This document shows, piece by piece, positions 52,201 through 61,079 of a stretch of DNA of 64,000 nt. The position numbers and the translations under genes are program-made. The notes beneath the pieces are model-generated. The model was not told the DNA's origin and did not search any database. It saw only the letters and a program-made list of their open reading frames with translations. Every line of letters starts with the position of its first letter. Position 1 is the first letter of the stretch. Source of the stretch: Streptomyces flaveolus (GTDB taxonomy: Bacteria > Actinomycetota > Actinomycetes > Streptomycetales > Streptomycetaceae); assembly GCF_000716535.1 (NCBI RefSeq), contig NZ_JNWV01000015.1:118262-182261 (forward strand), read 5' to 3'.

Positions 52201-54306
52201 CCCGGGGCCCTCTTCGACCTCACCCTCTACGCGGAGCAGGGCCATGACCGGCTGAAGCTGCGGACGGTGTACAACCCGGACCTGTTCTCCGGGAAACGGA
52301 CCGAGGCCTTCCTGTCCGGCTACACGACCCTCCTGGCCGACCTGCTGGCCGCTCCCGAGCGGAGGGTCGGTGCGGCGTCGGCGAGCCGGGCCGTCGCGAC
52401 GAGCCGGCCGCGGGGCGCCACCGTTCCCTGCGCGCCCGGCGGGCGCCCGGCGCAGGGCGTGGTGGAACGGATCGAACAGCGCACCGCCGAAGCCCCGGAT
52501 GAGATCGCCGTCCAGGGCAGCGGCGGGCAGCTGACCCGGGCGGAGCTCTCCGCACTCGCCCGACAGGCGACCCGGGGACTGGGCTGGGCCGGGATCGGTC
52601 CGGGGGACAGCGTGGCTGTCCTCGCGGGACACGATGTCCGCTTTCCGGCGCTTCTTCTCGGCGTCCTTGCCGCAGGGGCCCGCTGGGCCGTCCTCGATGC
52701 CGCGCATCCGCCGTCCCACCTGCTGCGCCAGGCACGGGCCGCACGGGCCAGGGCGTTGCTTGTCACCCCGGGAGCACGGAGCGCCGACGAACTCTCCGGG
52801 CTGCCGACGATCGACCTGGCCGACGCCGACGGGGATCCGCCACGCGGGCACGACCCGGCGCAGCGCGGCTATCTCTCGTTCACGTCGGGCACCTCGGGCG
52901 TGCCGAAGACCGTCGTCGCGGCGGAGGGCCCGCTCGCCTACTTTCTGACCTGGTATCCGGACGTCCTCGGTCTCGGGCAGGACGATCGCTTCGCCCTGCT
53001 GTCCGGACTGGGACACGATCCGGCACTCAGGGACATCTTCACCCCCCTGACCCTGGGTGCCCGGCTGTTCGTCCCCGACCGGGGTCTGCTGCGTGATCCC
53101 GAAAGCCTGACCGAGTGGCTCGACACGCACGGCGTCACCGTGCTGCATCTGACTCCCCAGCACGGCCGCCTGCTCGCCTCGGCCGGGCGGGCCCGGCTGC
53201 CGAAGGTGCGGCTCGTCGTGCTGGCCGGGGACCGGCTCACCCGAGGGGACGTGACCCGGCTGCGCCGACTCGCGCCCGGGGCTCGGCTGGTCAACGGCTA
53301 CGGCACCACCGAGACACCGCAGTTGCAGTCCTTCCACGTGGTCACTGACGCTGATGCCCACGGGCCGGACAGCGTCCCCGTGGGCCACGGCGCGGCGGGC
53401 ACCCAGCTGCTGGTGCTCTCCGCCCTCGGCCGTCCCGCGGCGGTCGGCGAGTTGGGCGAGGTCGCCGTGCTCGGCTCCCACCTCGCCACCGAGTACCTCG
53501 GCGCGGACCCCATCGGCACGGACGCGGCCGGTGGGCTCGGGGACACGTCCGAGCGCCTCTTCCGCACCGGGGACCTGGGAAGGCACCGACCCGACGGAGC
53601 GGTCGTGATCGCCGGACGGCGCGACGATCAGGTCAAGATCCGTGGCTTCCGGGTGGAGCCGGACGAGGTCCGGGCGATGCTGACCACGCTGGCGGACGTC
53701 GCCGACGCGGAGGTCCTGGCCGACGCGGAACAGCGCGAGACCACCCTGGTCGCCTACGTCGTACCGGCGCACCCCGGCGTGTCGGCCGAGTCGCTGCGCG
53801 CGCAGTTGACCAGCAAGCTCCCCGACTACGCGATCCCCGCGCAGATCCGGCTGATCGACGCCCTGCCCCTCACCCCGAACGGCAAGCCGGATCGCCACGC
53901 GCTGCGCAGCGCTTCTCCCGTGGACCCGGCACCGGCCCTTGCCGACGGTGAAATCCACGGTACGGCCGCGCAGTTGGTGGCCGAGGTATGGCGTGGAGTC
54001 CTGGGGCGGGTAACGATCGGGCCCGACACCAACTTTTTCGACATCGGCGGCCACTCCCTCGCCATCCTCCAAGTCCAGGAGCGACTGAGCGCCCGGCTCG
54101 GGCGGCGCATCCCCGTCGTCGACCTGTTCAGACACCCCACCGTGCGCGCGCTAGCCGCACACCTTCAGGACGCGGGCGCCGATCCGGGGCTGGATCAGGC
54201 CGAGCGTCGTATCCGCGCCCGTCGACGGGGCCGACTCGCCGGCGCCCGGATGTCCGACTGGCCGCGCCCCCATAGCAGAAAACGATCGGAAGGCGATTCA
54301 CGGTGA
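49273..54306 (+). CDS. NRPS A-T-C-A-T
   Basis: 1677 residues. A1 (~20-520): LYTSGSTGRPKGVVV, NWYGPTETTVC; hand-read pocket D-V-L-I-I-A-W-V-C, hydrophobic, no match I know. T1 near 555 (LEQGGTSLLAMR). C (~600-1030) with SFHHAVFDGWSQE. A2 (~1050-1540): SFTSGTSGVPK, unusual SGLGHDPALRDIFTPL at the pocket region, and NGYGTTETPQL with GTTE instead of GPTE; pocket D-P-R-H-V-A-G-Q-L. T2 near 1585 (FFDIGGHSLAIL). The stop overlaps the PKS start (GTGA). No C domain at the N-terminus, so it looks like an initiating protein. A Trp-type leader precedes it. Confidence 0.87.
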   Translation: MRTSALPGMTGHDRTRRQLLHTPVLDQAALTPTAPAVRQWDDRLTYGELTDRAAGLAEQLRRLGAGPEIRVGVCGHRTPALLTAVLAVLLSGGAYVPLDPAHPRRRLAEVVADADITVALVDEAGDARLDGLVSHRVRLDGPGGPAAARPSGDGGAHPVSAAPRETNAAYVLYTSGSTGRPKGVVVTHRNAAGFVAMAGGRFGDGPAGRAVAFSSFGFDVSVLDVFVPLARGGCVQLVPDRDRTDPGRLQAFLEAHEVTWGAIAPPLLPLLEPDRLPALADVITAGEPPDPEQVARWTRRHGRRFHNWYGPTETTVCVTGAELSGEWHSPLPIGMPLPGTTTHVLGEDLRPSPPGVPGELCIGGPQVTRGYLGRPGLTAERFVPDPFGSRPGERLYRTGDRVLLDERGQLLYLGRGDRQVKIRGQRVELGEVESVVRAHPQVGQVVADVRDDNLTVYVTPLDAPGFEETVRHCAGRLPSYMIPTRVVLLATLPLTAAGKTDMAALRRIERIRSSGGRPPYTPDERAVAGVWAGLFGDPEPALDDDFLEQGGTSLLAMRLVSTLRHELGRDVSVADVFTARTLERLAARVATCPPLAHRALPSGSHPGLTSLQRRMWFVERLAGGAPVHTISLAYRCTGPADLDALRRALRAVVERHEVLRWRVQDDDGIPYATVLSPPEAEQLLPEPGESTGEDVLAAVLEQEAGTPFDLAAGPLWRSRLLRLGPEDHVLALSFHHAVFDGWSQEVLLDELGAHYAAERQVPGARRPAVGTTTFADYAAWLRERRAERSAADTAWWREHLAGASTVLDLPRDHVRPPVQTFRGAQAHSDAGEKTARRVQELAERLGTTPGAVLLAAFGLLLRRLTGERDLVIGAPFADRRHTAFESLVGPCVEILPLRLVVDDEADFTEHVRRAHAELAAARDHMDTSLEQIVRAMGLGRDPARGALVQVLFNLHDFHGVPLHLDGLATRPLPAGLPGALFDLTLYAEQGHDRLKLRTVYNPDLFSGKRTEAFLSGYTTLLADLLAAPERRVGAASASRAVATSRPRGATVPCAPGGRPAQGVVERIEQRTAEAPDEIAVQGSGGQLTRAELSALARQATRGLGWAGIGPGDSVAVLAGHDVRFPALLLGVLAAGARWAVLDAAHPPSHLLRQARAARARALLVTPGARSADELSGLPTIDLADADGDPPRGHDPAQRGYLSFTSGTSGVPKTVVAAEGPLAYFLTWYPDVLGLGQDDRFALLSGLGHDPALRDIFTPLTLGARLFVPDRGLLRDPESLTEWLDTHGVTVLHLTPQHGRLLASAGRARLPKVRLVVLAGDRLTRGDVTRLRRLAPGARLVNGYGTTETPQLQSFHVVTDADAHGPDSVPVGHGAAGTQLLVLSALGRPAAVGELGEVAVLGSHLATEYLGADPIGTDAAGGLGDTSERLFRTGDLGRHRPDGAVVIAGRRDDQVKIRGFRVEPDEVRAMLTTLADVADAEVLADAEQRETTLVAYVVPAHPGVSAESLRAQLTSKLPDYAIPAQIRLIDALPLTPNGKPDRHALRSASPVDPAPALADGEIHGTAAQLVAEVWRGVLGRVTIGPDTNFFDIGGHSLAILQVQERLSARLGRRIPVVDLFRHPTVRALAAHLQDAGADPGLDQAERRIRARRRGRLAGARMSDWPRPHSRKRSEGDSR

Positions 54307-57300
54307 CGAGCAACGCCCCGTCCCTCGCAGGCGACGACGCACCCGGCGCCGTCGAGCCCATCGCGGTCATCGGCATGTCGTGCCGGGTGCCCGGCGCGCG
54401 CAACATCGAGGAGTTCTGGCGCAACCTCCGTGACGGCGTCGAGTCCGTGACGTTCTCGACGCCCGAGGAACAGGCCGCCGCCGGGGTGCCGCAGGAAACA
54501 CTCGACGATCCGCGCTTCGTACGGGCCACCGCGCTCCTCGACGACCTCGACCGCTTCGACGCGGCCTTCTTCGGCATCGGGACTCGGGAGGCGGAACTGC
54601 GGGACCCCCAGCAGCGCGTCTTCCTCGAACTCGCGCACACCGCGCTGGAGGACTCCGGCTACGACCACACCCGCTACGAGGGCGAGATCGGTGTGTACGG
54701 CAGCATCGGAGCGGACGACTACCAGTGGCGCAACGTCCGGCGCAACTCGCGTGTGCACGCCGCCGCCGGGGAGCTCGCGGTCACCATCGCCTCGCACCCG
54801 CAGTACCTGTCCACCTTCACCTCTTACAAGCTCGGCCTGCGCGGCCCGAGTCTCACGGTCTCCACCGCCTGTTCGAGTTCGCTCGTCGCCGTGCACCTCG
54901 CGGTGGAGGCACTGCGCAACGGGGAATGCGACATGGCCCTGGCCGGCGGTGTCTCCTTCGAACTGCCGGTGGGGCACGGGTACCTGCACGACGAAGGAGG
55001 CGTCCTGTCCGAGGACGGCCACACCCGGACGTTCGACGCCCAGGCCTCCGGCACCATCTGGAGCAGCGGTGGCGGCGTGGTCGTGCTCAAACGACTGGAG
55101 GACGCCCTCGCGGACGGCGACCACGTCCGCTCGGTCATTCTGGGCAACGCGATCAATAACGACGGTTCCGACAAGGTCGGCTTCACCGCTCCGGGCGAGG
55201 ACGGCCAGGCCGCGGTGATCTCGCAGGCCCAGGGCGTCGCGGGGGTTTCGTCGCGCACGGTGACCTATGTGGAGGCGCACGGCACCGCGACACCGCTGGG
55301 TGACCCGGTGGAGGTCGCGGCGCTGTCCCGGGTCTTCGGGCAGAACACGGACGAGCGCGGCTGGTGCGGCATCGGCTCGCTGAAGACGAACATCGGCCAC
55401 CTGGGACCGGCCTCCGGTGTCGCGGCCCTGATCAAGACGACGCTGGCCCTGGAGCACGGCCAGCTTCCGCCGAGCCTCCACTTCGAACGGGCCAACGAAC
55501 GCATCGACTTCGATTCCAGCCCGTTCTACGTCAACGCCCGGCTCCGGGACTGGAAGCCGGAAGGGGCGCTTCCGCTGCGGGCCGGGATCAGCTCCTTCGG
55601 CATCGGCGGCACCAACGCCCATCTGGTCCTCGAAGAGGCCCCGCGGCGGCCGGCACCGGACACCGGGGCCGCCGGCCCGCAGCGCCCCGAGGTGCTGCGG
55701 ATCTCGGCCCGCACCGGCGCGGCCCTCACCGCGGCGGTCGACCGGCTCGCCGGCCATCTGCGGGAGCACCCCGAGCTGGAGCTTGCCGACGTGGCTCACA
55801 CCCTGTCCGTCGGCCGCCGGGCCTTCGCCCACCGTGCCGCCCTGGTGGCAGTCGACCCGGCCGACGCGACGGCGGGCCTGGCGGACCCGCGACGGCTGCT
55901 CACGACGGTCACATCCCGTCAGCAGCCCCAGGTGGCACTCCTTTTCTCGGGACAGGGCTCCCAGTACGCGGGCATGGGAGCCGGCCTGTACGATACGGAA
56001 CCCGCATACCGGGCCGCCGTGGACCGGTGCGCGGACCTGCTCGTCCCCGAACTGGGAGCGGACATACGCGAGGTGCTGCTGGCGAGCGGTGACGCGATGC
56101 AGGACGCCGACGCCCGCCTGCTCCGCACCGAACTCGCCCAGCCCGCCCTGTTCACCGTCGAGTACGCCCTGGCCCGGCTCTGGCAGTCGTACGGAGTCGC
56201 CCCCGCCGCGATGATCGGCCACTCGGTCGGCGAATACGTCGCCGCCACCCTGGCAGGCGTTTTCGAACTGCCCGCCGCCCTACGGCTGATCGCCACGCGT
56301 GGCCGCCTGATGCAGCAGACCGCGTCGGGGGCGATGCTCGCGGTGCGCTGCGACCCGGACGACCTGCTGCCGCACCTCGACGAGGGTCTGGCCCTCGCCG
56401 CCGTGAACGCGCCGGGGTCATGTGTGGTGTCCGGCCCTGTCGGCCTGGTGGACGAACTCGCCGGGCGTCTCACCGCACGGGAGATCGCCCACACCCGGCT
56501 GCGGACGTCCCACGCCTTCCACTCCGCGATGATGGACCCCCTGCTGGCGGACTTCCATGCGGCGGTACGGGCCGCGGGACCCAAGGCGCCCAGCGCCCCC
56601 TTCGTCTCCAACCTCACGGGCCGGTGGATCACCGATGAGCAGGCGCAGGACCCCGGGTACTGGGTCCGCCACCTGCGGGAGCCCGTCCGGTTCGCCGACG
56701 GCGTCGCGACTGTGCTGGCGAAGGGAGAGTGGCTCCTGCTGGAGTGCGGTCCGGGCCGGCAGCTGGCCGACCTGGCCGGGGCGCAGACTCCCGCGGGGGC
56801 ACGGCCGCTGCACAGCCTGCCCGTCCTGAAGCAGCGGGACACGGACGCGGTGCAGTTCGCGACCGCCACGGCGGCGCTGTGGGTGGCGGGTGCGCGGCTG
56901 CGTGACCCGGCCGACGAGGCCGGGTCCGCGCACCGGGTGCCGCTGCCCGCCTACCCATGGGAGCGCAAGCGCTACTGGGTCGAACCGACCACCACCGACG
57001 AAGCCGGTCAATCGCAGAAGGAGTCTGGGCAGCGGCCGGTCGAGGAGTGGTTCCAGGTCCCAAGCTGGCGTCGCGCTCCGGCGTCCGTCGCACAGGAACC
57101 GATCACCGGCTGCCTTCTGTTCGCCTCCGGACCCGGCACCGAGCTCGCGGCCGCTCTGCGCGCGCGTGACGCCCAGGTGACCGAGGTGTGGCCCGGGGAG
57201 TTCTTCGCGCGCCTCGACGACGGTTCGTACCAGGTCCGGCCCGGTGCTCGGGAGGATTACGACGCCCTGGTGGCGGGGCTGCTGGAACAGGGCGCACTCC

Positions 57301-59774
57301 CAGACCAGATTGTGCACGCCTGGACCGTGGACCGCATCGCGCCCGCTGTCACCCCCAGCGCGGAACGCGACGCGGCCGAGGCCGTCTGGCAGGCACAGGA
57401 CACGAGCTTCTTCAGCCTGCTCTTCCTGACCCAGGCCTTCGCCGTGACCGAGCCCGCCGAGCCGGTCCGGCTGGATGTGCTGACCAAGGGCACCCAGGCC
57501 GTCGCCGACGGAGATGTCGTCCACCCCGAACACGCGACGGTGGCAGGCGTCGTACGCGTCCTGCCGCTCGAGGCGCCGTGGCTGCTCACCCGGCAGATCG
57601 ACCTCGACCCGCGGTCGGCCGCCACCGAGCTGAGCCGGTCCGCAGTTGCGGAACTCTCCGCCGCCCGAGAGTACGAACTGGTCGCGCTGCGCGGCAGCAA
57701 GCGCTGGGTGGAGGGACACGCCCAGACACATGTGCCGGCCCCCACCGATCCGGTGGCCGGGCTGCGTTCCAACGGCGTGTACCTGATCACCGGGGGCACC
57801 GGAGGCATCGGCATCAGCATCGCGGAGGACCTGGCGCGCCGAGTGCGTCCCCGCCTGGTCCTGGTGTCCAGGACGGGTCTGCCACCACGGGAGGAATGGG
57901 CGGACTACGTCGCCGTCCACGGGACCATTGACCGGGCCGGGCGGGCGATCGCCGCCATCGAGCGCATGGAGAGGAGCGGCGCGCAGGTGCTGGTGGCCGC
58001 GGCGGACGTAAGCCGCCGCGAGGACCTGCGCTCGGTGCGGCAGCTCGTCCTGGACCGGTTCGGCCGCCTGGACGGGATCCTGCACACGGCCGGCGTAGCG
58101 GGCGGCGGCATGGCGGCCGTCAAGACACGCGAGACTGCCGAGGCCGTCTTCGCCCCCAAGCTGCTCGGGCCGCTGACCCTGCACGATGTCTTCGCCGACC
58201 TGAAACCGGACTTCGTGGCTATCTGCTCCTCGGTGGCAGGAGCCGCCGGCGGCTTCGGCCAGGTGGACTACTGCGCGGCGAACTCGTTCCTGGACGCGTA
58301 TGCGCACAGCGACCACCGGTGGGGCACCAGGGTGTTCTCGATCGACTGGAGCGGCTGGGCCGAGGTCGGCATGTCCGCGGAGATCGCCGCGCCGGAGAGC
58401 TTCCGTGGCCTGCAACGCGGTGAGCATGTCACCCCGATGAAACATCCCGTGCTCACCGGCGTGCACAGTGGCGACGCCGACCGGCTGCCCTGGTGCAGCG
58501 GAGTGATCCTGCCCCGCACGCACTGGATCCTTGACGAACACCGCCTCTCCGGAACCCCGTTGATGCCCGGTACGGGCTACCTGGAACTCGCCTACGCGGC
58601 CTTCGAGGAGGTCGCGCCCAGGCCGAGCCCCGGTCATGTGGTCGAGTTGCGCGATGTCGCGTTCCTGGACTGGCTTGGGGTGCAGGAGGACTCCGCGGTC
58701 GAATTGCGCGTCATGTTTGCGCCGTGTGCCGAGGGCCTGGAGTTCGAGATCCTGAGCCTGGCGGGCGGCGTCAAACGGATGCATGCGAGAGGAACGGCCG
58801 CCTGGGTGGAGCCCGGCGAGTCGGCCAGGATCGACCTTGACCGGGTGCGGGAGCGCTGCGATCTGAGCGCACGGGAGTTCGACGGCGCCGGTGAGGTGTC
58901 CAACTCGGGTCTGATCACCTTCGGTCCCCGTTGGGCGAGCCTGCGCACCGTCCACCGTGGCCGTTCCGAGGCCCTGGCTCGGCTCGTCGCGGCAGGGCCC
59001 GTCGCGGCCGAACTCGGTGAATGGAGCCTGCATCCCGCCCTCCTGGACGAGGCCACCTCCTTCGGGCAGACGGACGGCGAGTACATGCCCATGGGATACG
59101 GCAGGATCCTCGTTCGAGGGCCTCTGCCGGAGCGGATGTGGAGCCACAAGCGTTTGGCCGACAGCGGCGGAGAACTCCTTACGGCACAGCTGTCGCTGGT
59201 GGACGAGACGGGCACCGAGGTCCTCGCCGTCACCGACTATCTGCTGCGCCGCGTCGACCCGGACACCGCCTCGTCATCGGTCGCGCGCGGAACAGCCGCG
59301 AGCGCCACCCGCCCGCCGGCCGAAGCGGACGCCGACCGTCTGATGCGGCCCACCGACGGCGCGGAGGCATTTCACCGGCTGCTGGCGACGGATCTGGGCG
59401 AACAGGCGTCCATCACCGCAGTGCCCATGAACGAGCTCATCCCGCACATCCGGGATGTGACGCACAGCATCGTCGAAGCGGAGCTCGGGGTGGGCGCCGC
59501 CGCGGAGGGCGGTGTCAGCCGACAGGGCGAGGGCCCCGTCGTCCTGGAGGGGCTCGCAGCACCGCTCGCCCAGATCTGGAGCGAGGTGCTAGGGGTCGAC
59601 CGGATCGGCGCGGACGACGACTTCTTTGATCTCGGCGGTAACTCCCTTGTCGCGGTGCAGCTGCTGTCGCTGGTGCGTAAGCGGCTCTCGGCACGCATTC
59701 CGATGCGCGCACTGTTCGAAGCACCGACCGTAGCCGCCATGGCGGACTTCATCGGTGGGTCCGAAGGGGCCTGA
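54303..59774 (+). CDS. Type I PKS module KS-AT-KR-DH-ACP
   Basis: 1823 residues from GTG 54303. KS with Cys190 (STACSSSLVAVH), VEAHGTATPLGDP and LKTNIGHL. AT with GHSVGEYVAAT and SHAFHSAMMD, the malonyl-type HAFH. KR about 1150-1340 (LITGGTGGIGISIAEDLA, Tyr in GQVDYCAANSF). DH about 1385-1650 with DEHRLSGTPLMPGTGYLEL (HxxxGxxxxP) and LHPALLDEATSF. ACP near 1780 (DLGGNSLVAVQ). The DH follows the KR, the reverse of the usual order. The cycle should give an alpha,beta-unsaturated acyl chain from malonyl-CoA on the amino-acyl chain of the upstream NRPS. Confidence 0.88.
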   Translation: MTSNAPSLAGDDAPGAVEPIAVIGMSCRVPGARNIEEFWRNLRDGVESVTFSTPEEQAAAGVPQETLDDPRFVRATALLDDLDRFDAAFFGIGTREAELRDPQQRVFLELAHTALEDSGYDHTRYEGEIGVYGSIGADDYQWRNVRRNSRVHAAAGELAVTIASHPQYLSTFTSYKLGLRGPSLTVSTACSSSLVAVHLAVEALRNGECDMALAGGVSFELPVGHGYLHDEGGVLSEDGHTRTFDAQASGTIWSSGGGVVVLKRLEDALADGDHVRSVILGNAINNDGSDKVGFTAPGEDGQAAVISQAQGVAGVSSRTVTYVEAHGTATPLGDPVEVAALSRVFGQNTDERGWCGIGSLKTNIGHLGPASGVAALIKTTLALEHGQLPPSLHFERANERIDFDSSPFYVNARLRDWKPEGALPLRAGISSFGIGGTNAHLVLEEAPRRPAPDTGAAGPQRPEVLRISARTGAALTAAVDRLAGHLREHPELELADVAHTLSVGRRAFAHRAALVAVDPADATAGLADPRRLLTTVTSRQQPQVALLFSGQGSQYAGMGAGLYDTEPAYRAAVDRCADLLVPELGADIREVLLASGDAMQDADARLLRTELAQPALFTVEYALARLWQSYGVAPAAMIGHSVGEYVAATLAGVFELPAALRLIATRGRLMQQTASGAMLAVRCDPDDLLPHLDEGLALAAVNAPGSCVVSGPVGLVDELAGRLTAREIAHTRLRTSHAFHSAMMDPLLADFHAAVRAAGPKAPSAPFVSNLTGRWITDEQAQDPGYWVRHLREPVRFADGVATVLAKGEWLLLECGPGRQLADLAGAQTPAGARPLHSLPVLKQRDTDAVQFATATAALWVAGARLRDPADEAGSAHRVPLPAYPWERKRYWVEPTTTDEAGQSQKESGQRPVEEWFQVPSWRRAPASVAQEPITGCLLFASGPGTELAAALRARDAQVTEVWPGEFFARLDDGSYQVRPGAREDYDALVAGLLEQGALPDQIVHAWTVDRIAPAVTPSAERDAAEAVWQAQDTSFFSLLFLTQAFAVTEPAEPVRLDVLTKGTQAVADGDVVHPEHATVAGVVRVLPLEAPWLLTRQIDLDPRSAATELSRSAVAELSAAREYELVALRGSKRWVEGHAQTHVPAPTDPVAGLRSNGVYLITGGTGGIGISIAEDLARRVRPRLVLVSRTGLPPREEWADYVAVHGTIDRAGRAIAAIERMERSGAQVLVAAADVSRREDLRSVRQLVLDRFGRLDGILHTAGVAGGGMAAVKTRETAEAVFAPKLLGPLTLHDVFADLKPDFVAICSSVAGAAGGFGQVDYCAANSFLDAYAHSDHRWGTRVFSIDWSGWAEVGMSAEIAAPESFRGLQRGEHVTPMKHPVLTGVHSGDADRLPWCSGVILPRTHWILDEHRLSGTPLMPGTGYLELAYAAFEEVAPRPSPGHVVELRDVAFLDWLGVQEDSAVELRVMFAPCAEGLEFEILSLAGGVKRMHARGTAAWVEPGESARIDLDRVRERCDLSAREFDGAGEVSNSGLITFGPRWASLRTVHRGRSEALARLVAAGPVAAELGEWSLHPALLDEATSFGQTDGEYMPMGYGRILVRGPLPERMWSHKRLADSGGELLTAQLSLVDETGTEVLAVTDYLLRRVDPDTASSSVARGTAASATRPPAEADADRLMRPTDGAEAFHRLLATDLGEQASITAVPMNELIPHIRDVTHSIVEAELGVGAAAEGGVSRQGEGPVVLEGLAAPLAQIWSEVLGVDRIGADDDFFDLGGNSLVAVQLLSLVRKRLSARIPMRALFEAPTVAAMADFIGGSEGA

Positions 59775-59828
59775 GCCGTCCGAGCACCGTCCTCGTCCCC
59801 CACTCTTCCAACTGAGCGGAGACAGCCT

Positions 59829-60587
59829 GTGAGCAGGCCCGACAGCAAGTGGTTCCGCATCTTTCATCCGAGCGCGAATGCCACCGCACGGCTCGTGTGC
59901 TTCCCGCACGCCGGCGCGTCAGCAGGCAGCTACTTCGGCCTCTCGGCGGCGCTGGCACCCGAGGTGGAGGTGCTCGCCGTCCAGTACCCCGGACGGCAGG
60001 ATCGTTGGCGAGAGCCGCTCGTCGACGACATCGGGCTGCTGGCTGCCCCGATAGCCGAGGCCCTCGGCCGACGCTCTGGCGCCGCGCTGGGGTTCTTCGG
60101 GCACAGCATGGGCGCGCTCGTCGCCTTCGAGACGGCGCGCAGGTACGAGGCCACCCGAGGCCTGTCGCTGCGGGCGTTCTTCGCCTCTGGTCGGCGCCCT
60201 CCGTCCCGGTACGCCCCGGGGTCCGTGCACACCCAGGGCGACCAGGCGCTGATCGCGCATATGGTGTCCCTCGGGGGTGCGGACCCGGCCCTCCTCGACA
60301 ACGAGGAGTTGCAGGAAATGATCCTTCCGGTGGTCCGCAACGACTACAGGGCCACTGAGAACTACCGTTTGCAGCCCGGCCCCCGGCTCCGGTCGGCCGT
60401 CACAGTGTTGGTGGGTGACTCCGATCCGCTGACCCCCGTCGACGAGGCCGCTGCGTGGTCGGAGCACACTGATGGGGACACGGAGATCCGTGTCTTCTCT
60501 GGCGGGCACTTTTTCCTTGACACCCATGAGCAGCAGGTGGCCACTCTGGTGAAGCAGCGATTGAGCTCCGCCGTGCCCGCCCCGTGA
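59829..60587 (+). CDS. Type II thioesterase
   Basis: 252 residues from GTG 59829, 54 bases after the PKS. Alpha/beta hydrolase of the editing type: VCFPHAGASAGSYFGLSAAL, YPGRQDRWREPLVDD, GFFGHSMGALVAFETARRYE (nucleophile Ser in GHSMG), LVGDSDPLTPVDEAAAWSEH (acid) and FSGGHFFLDTHEQ (His). It removes misprimed or stalled acyl groups from carrier domains. Last gene of the + strand operon and probable right end of the cluster. Confidence 0.88.
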   Translation: MSRPDSKWFRIFHPSANATARLVCFPHAGASAGSYFGLSAALAPEVEVLAVQYPGRQDRWREPLVDDIGLLAAPIAEALGRRSGAALGFFGHSMGALVAFETARRYEATRGLSLRAFFASGRRPPSRYAPGSVHTQGDQALIAHMVSLGGADPALLDNEELQEMILPVVRNDYRATENYRLQPGPRLRSAVTVLVGDSDPLTPVDEAAAWSEHTDGDTEIRVFSGGHFFLDTHEQQVATLVKQRLSSAVPAP

Positions 60588-60915
60588 TGGTGCCGGCGGG
60601 CTGGGTGATCCATGCGATCGGCACCGAAGAGTTTGCTCTCACGGCGAGCCGGGTGTCGGTGGCGGGCAGCCGGGATGCGTCCCAGCCGGAGATCACCATC
60701 AGGGACTCGTCCGACAGTGAGCCGAGTGCCAGCGTCTCCAGGGAGGCGAGTTGATCGGCGCTCAGGCGGAGGGAGGTGGCGAGCAGGCGAATCGTCTCGC
60801 GGCGGGGCCGCCGCACCCTTCCCAGCTCCAGGTCCCGTATGGCCCGCACGCTCGGCGTGCTGAAGTCGGCCAGTTCCTTCTGGGAATACCCGGCCCGCAT
60901 CCGGAACGATCGCAA
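60400..60915 (-). pseudogene. XRE-type regulator fragment antisense to the thioesterase 3' end
   Basis: The first ~75 residues form a Cro/C1 helix-turn-helix: RSFRMRAGYSQKELADFSTP then SVRAIRDLELGRVRRPRRET and IRLLATSLRLSADQLASLE. After about SLSDESLMVISGWDASRLPA the sequence loses character, and the frame runs 188 bases antisense into the thioesterase gene. No good start is visible; the open frame extends upstream beyond ATG 60915. Probably the N-terminal remnant of a larger regulator, truncated at the cluster edge. Confidence 0.45.
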
Positions 60916-61079
60916 GGTGGTTGCAAAGCTGTCTGTTTCGAGAACTGTTGCCTTCGTTATCGCCGCTGTTTCCCCCGTGTCTGCGCGACCAGAGATGGAA
61001 CGTGCACGGGCCCGCGACAGACGGCTGGGAACTGTGTCAGGTCGGGACAGACGGGCAGCCTGAGTGGGTCACGTCCGCT

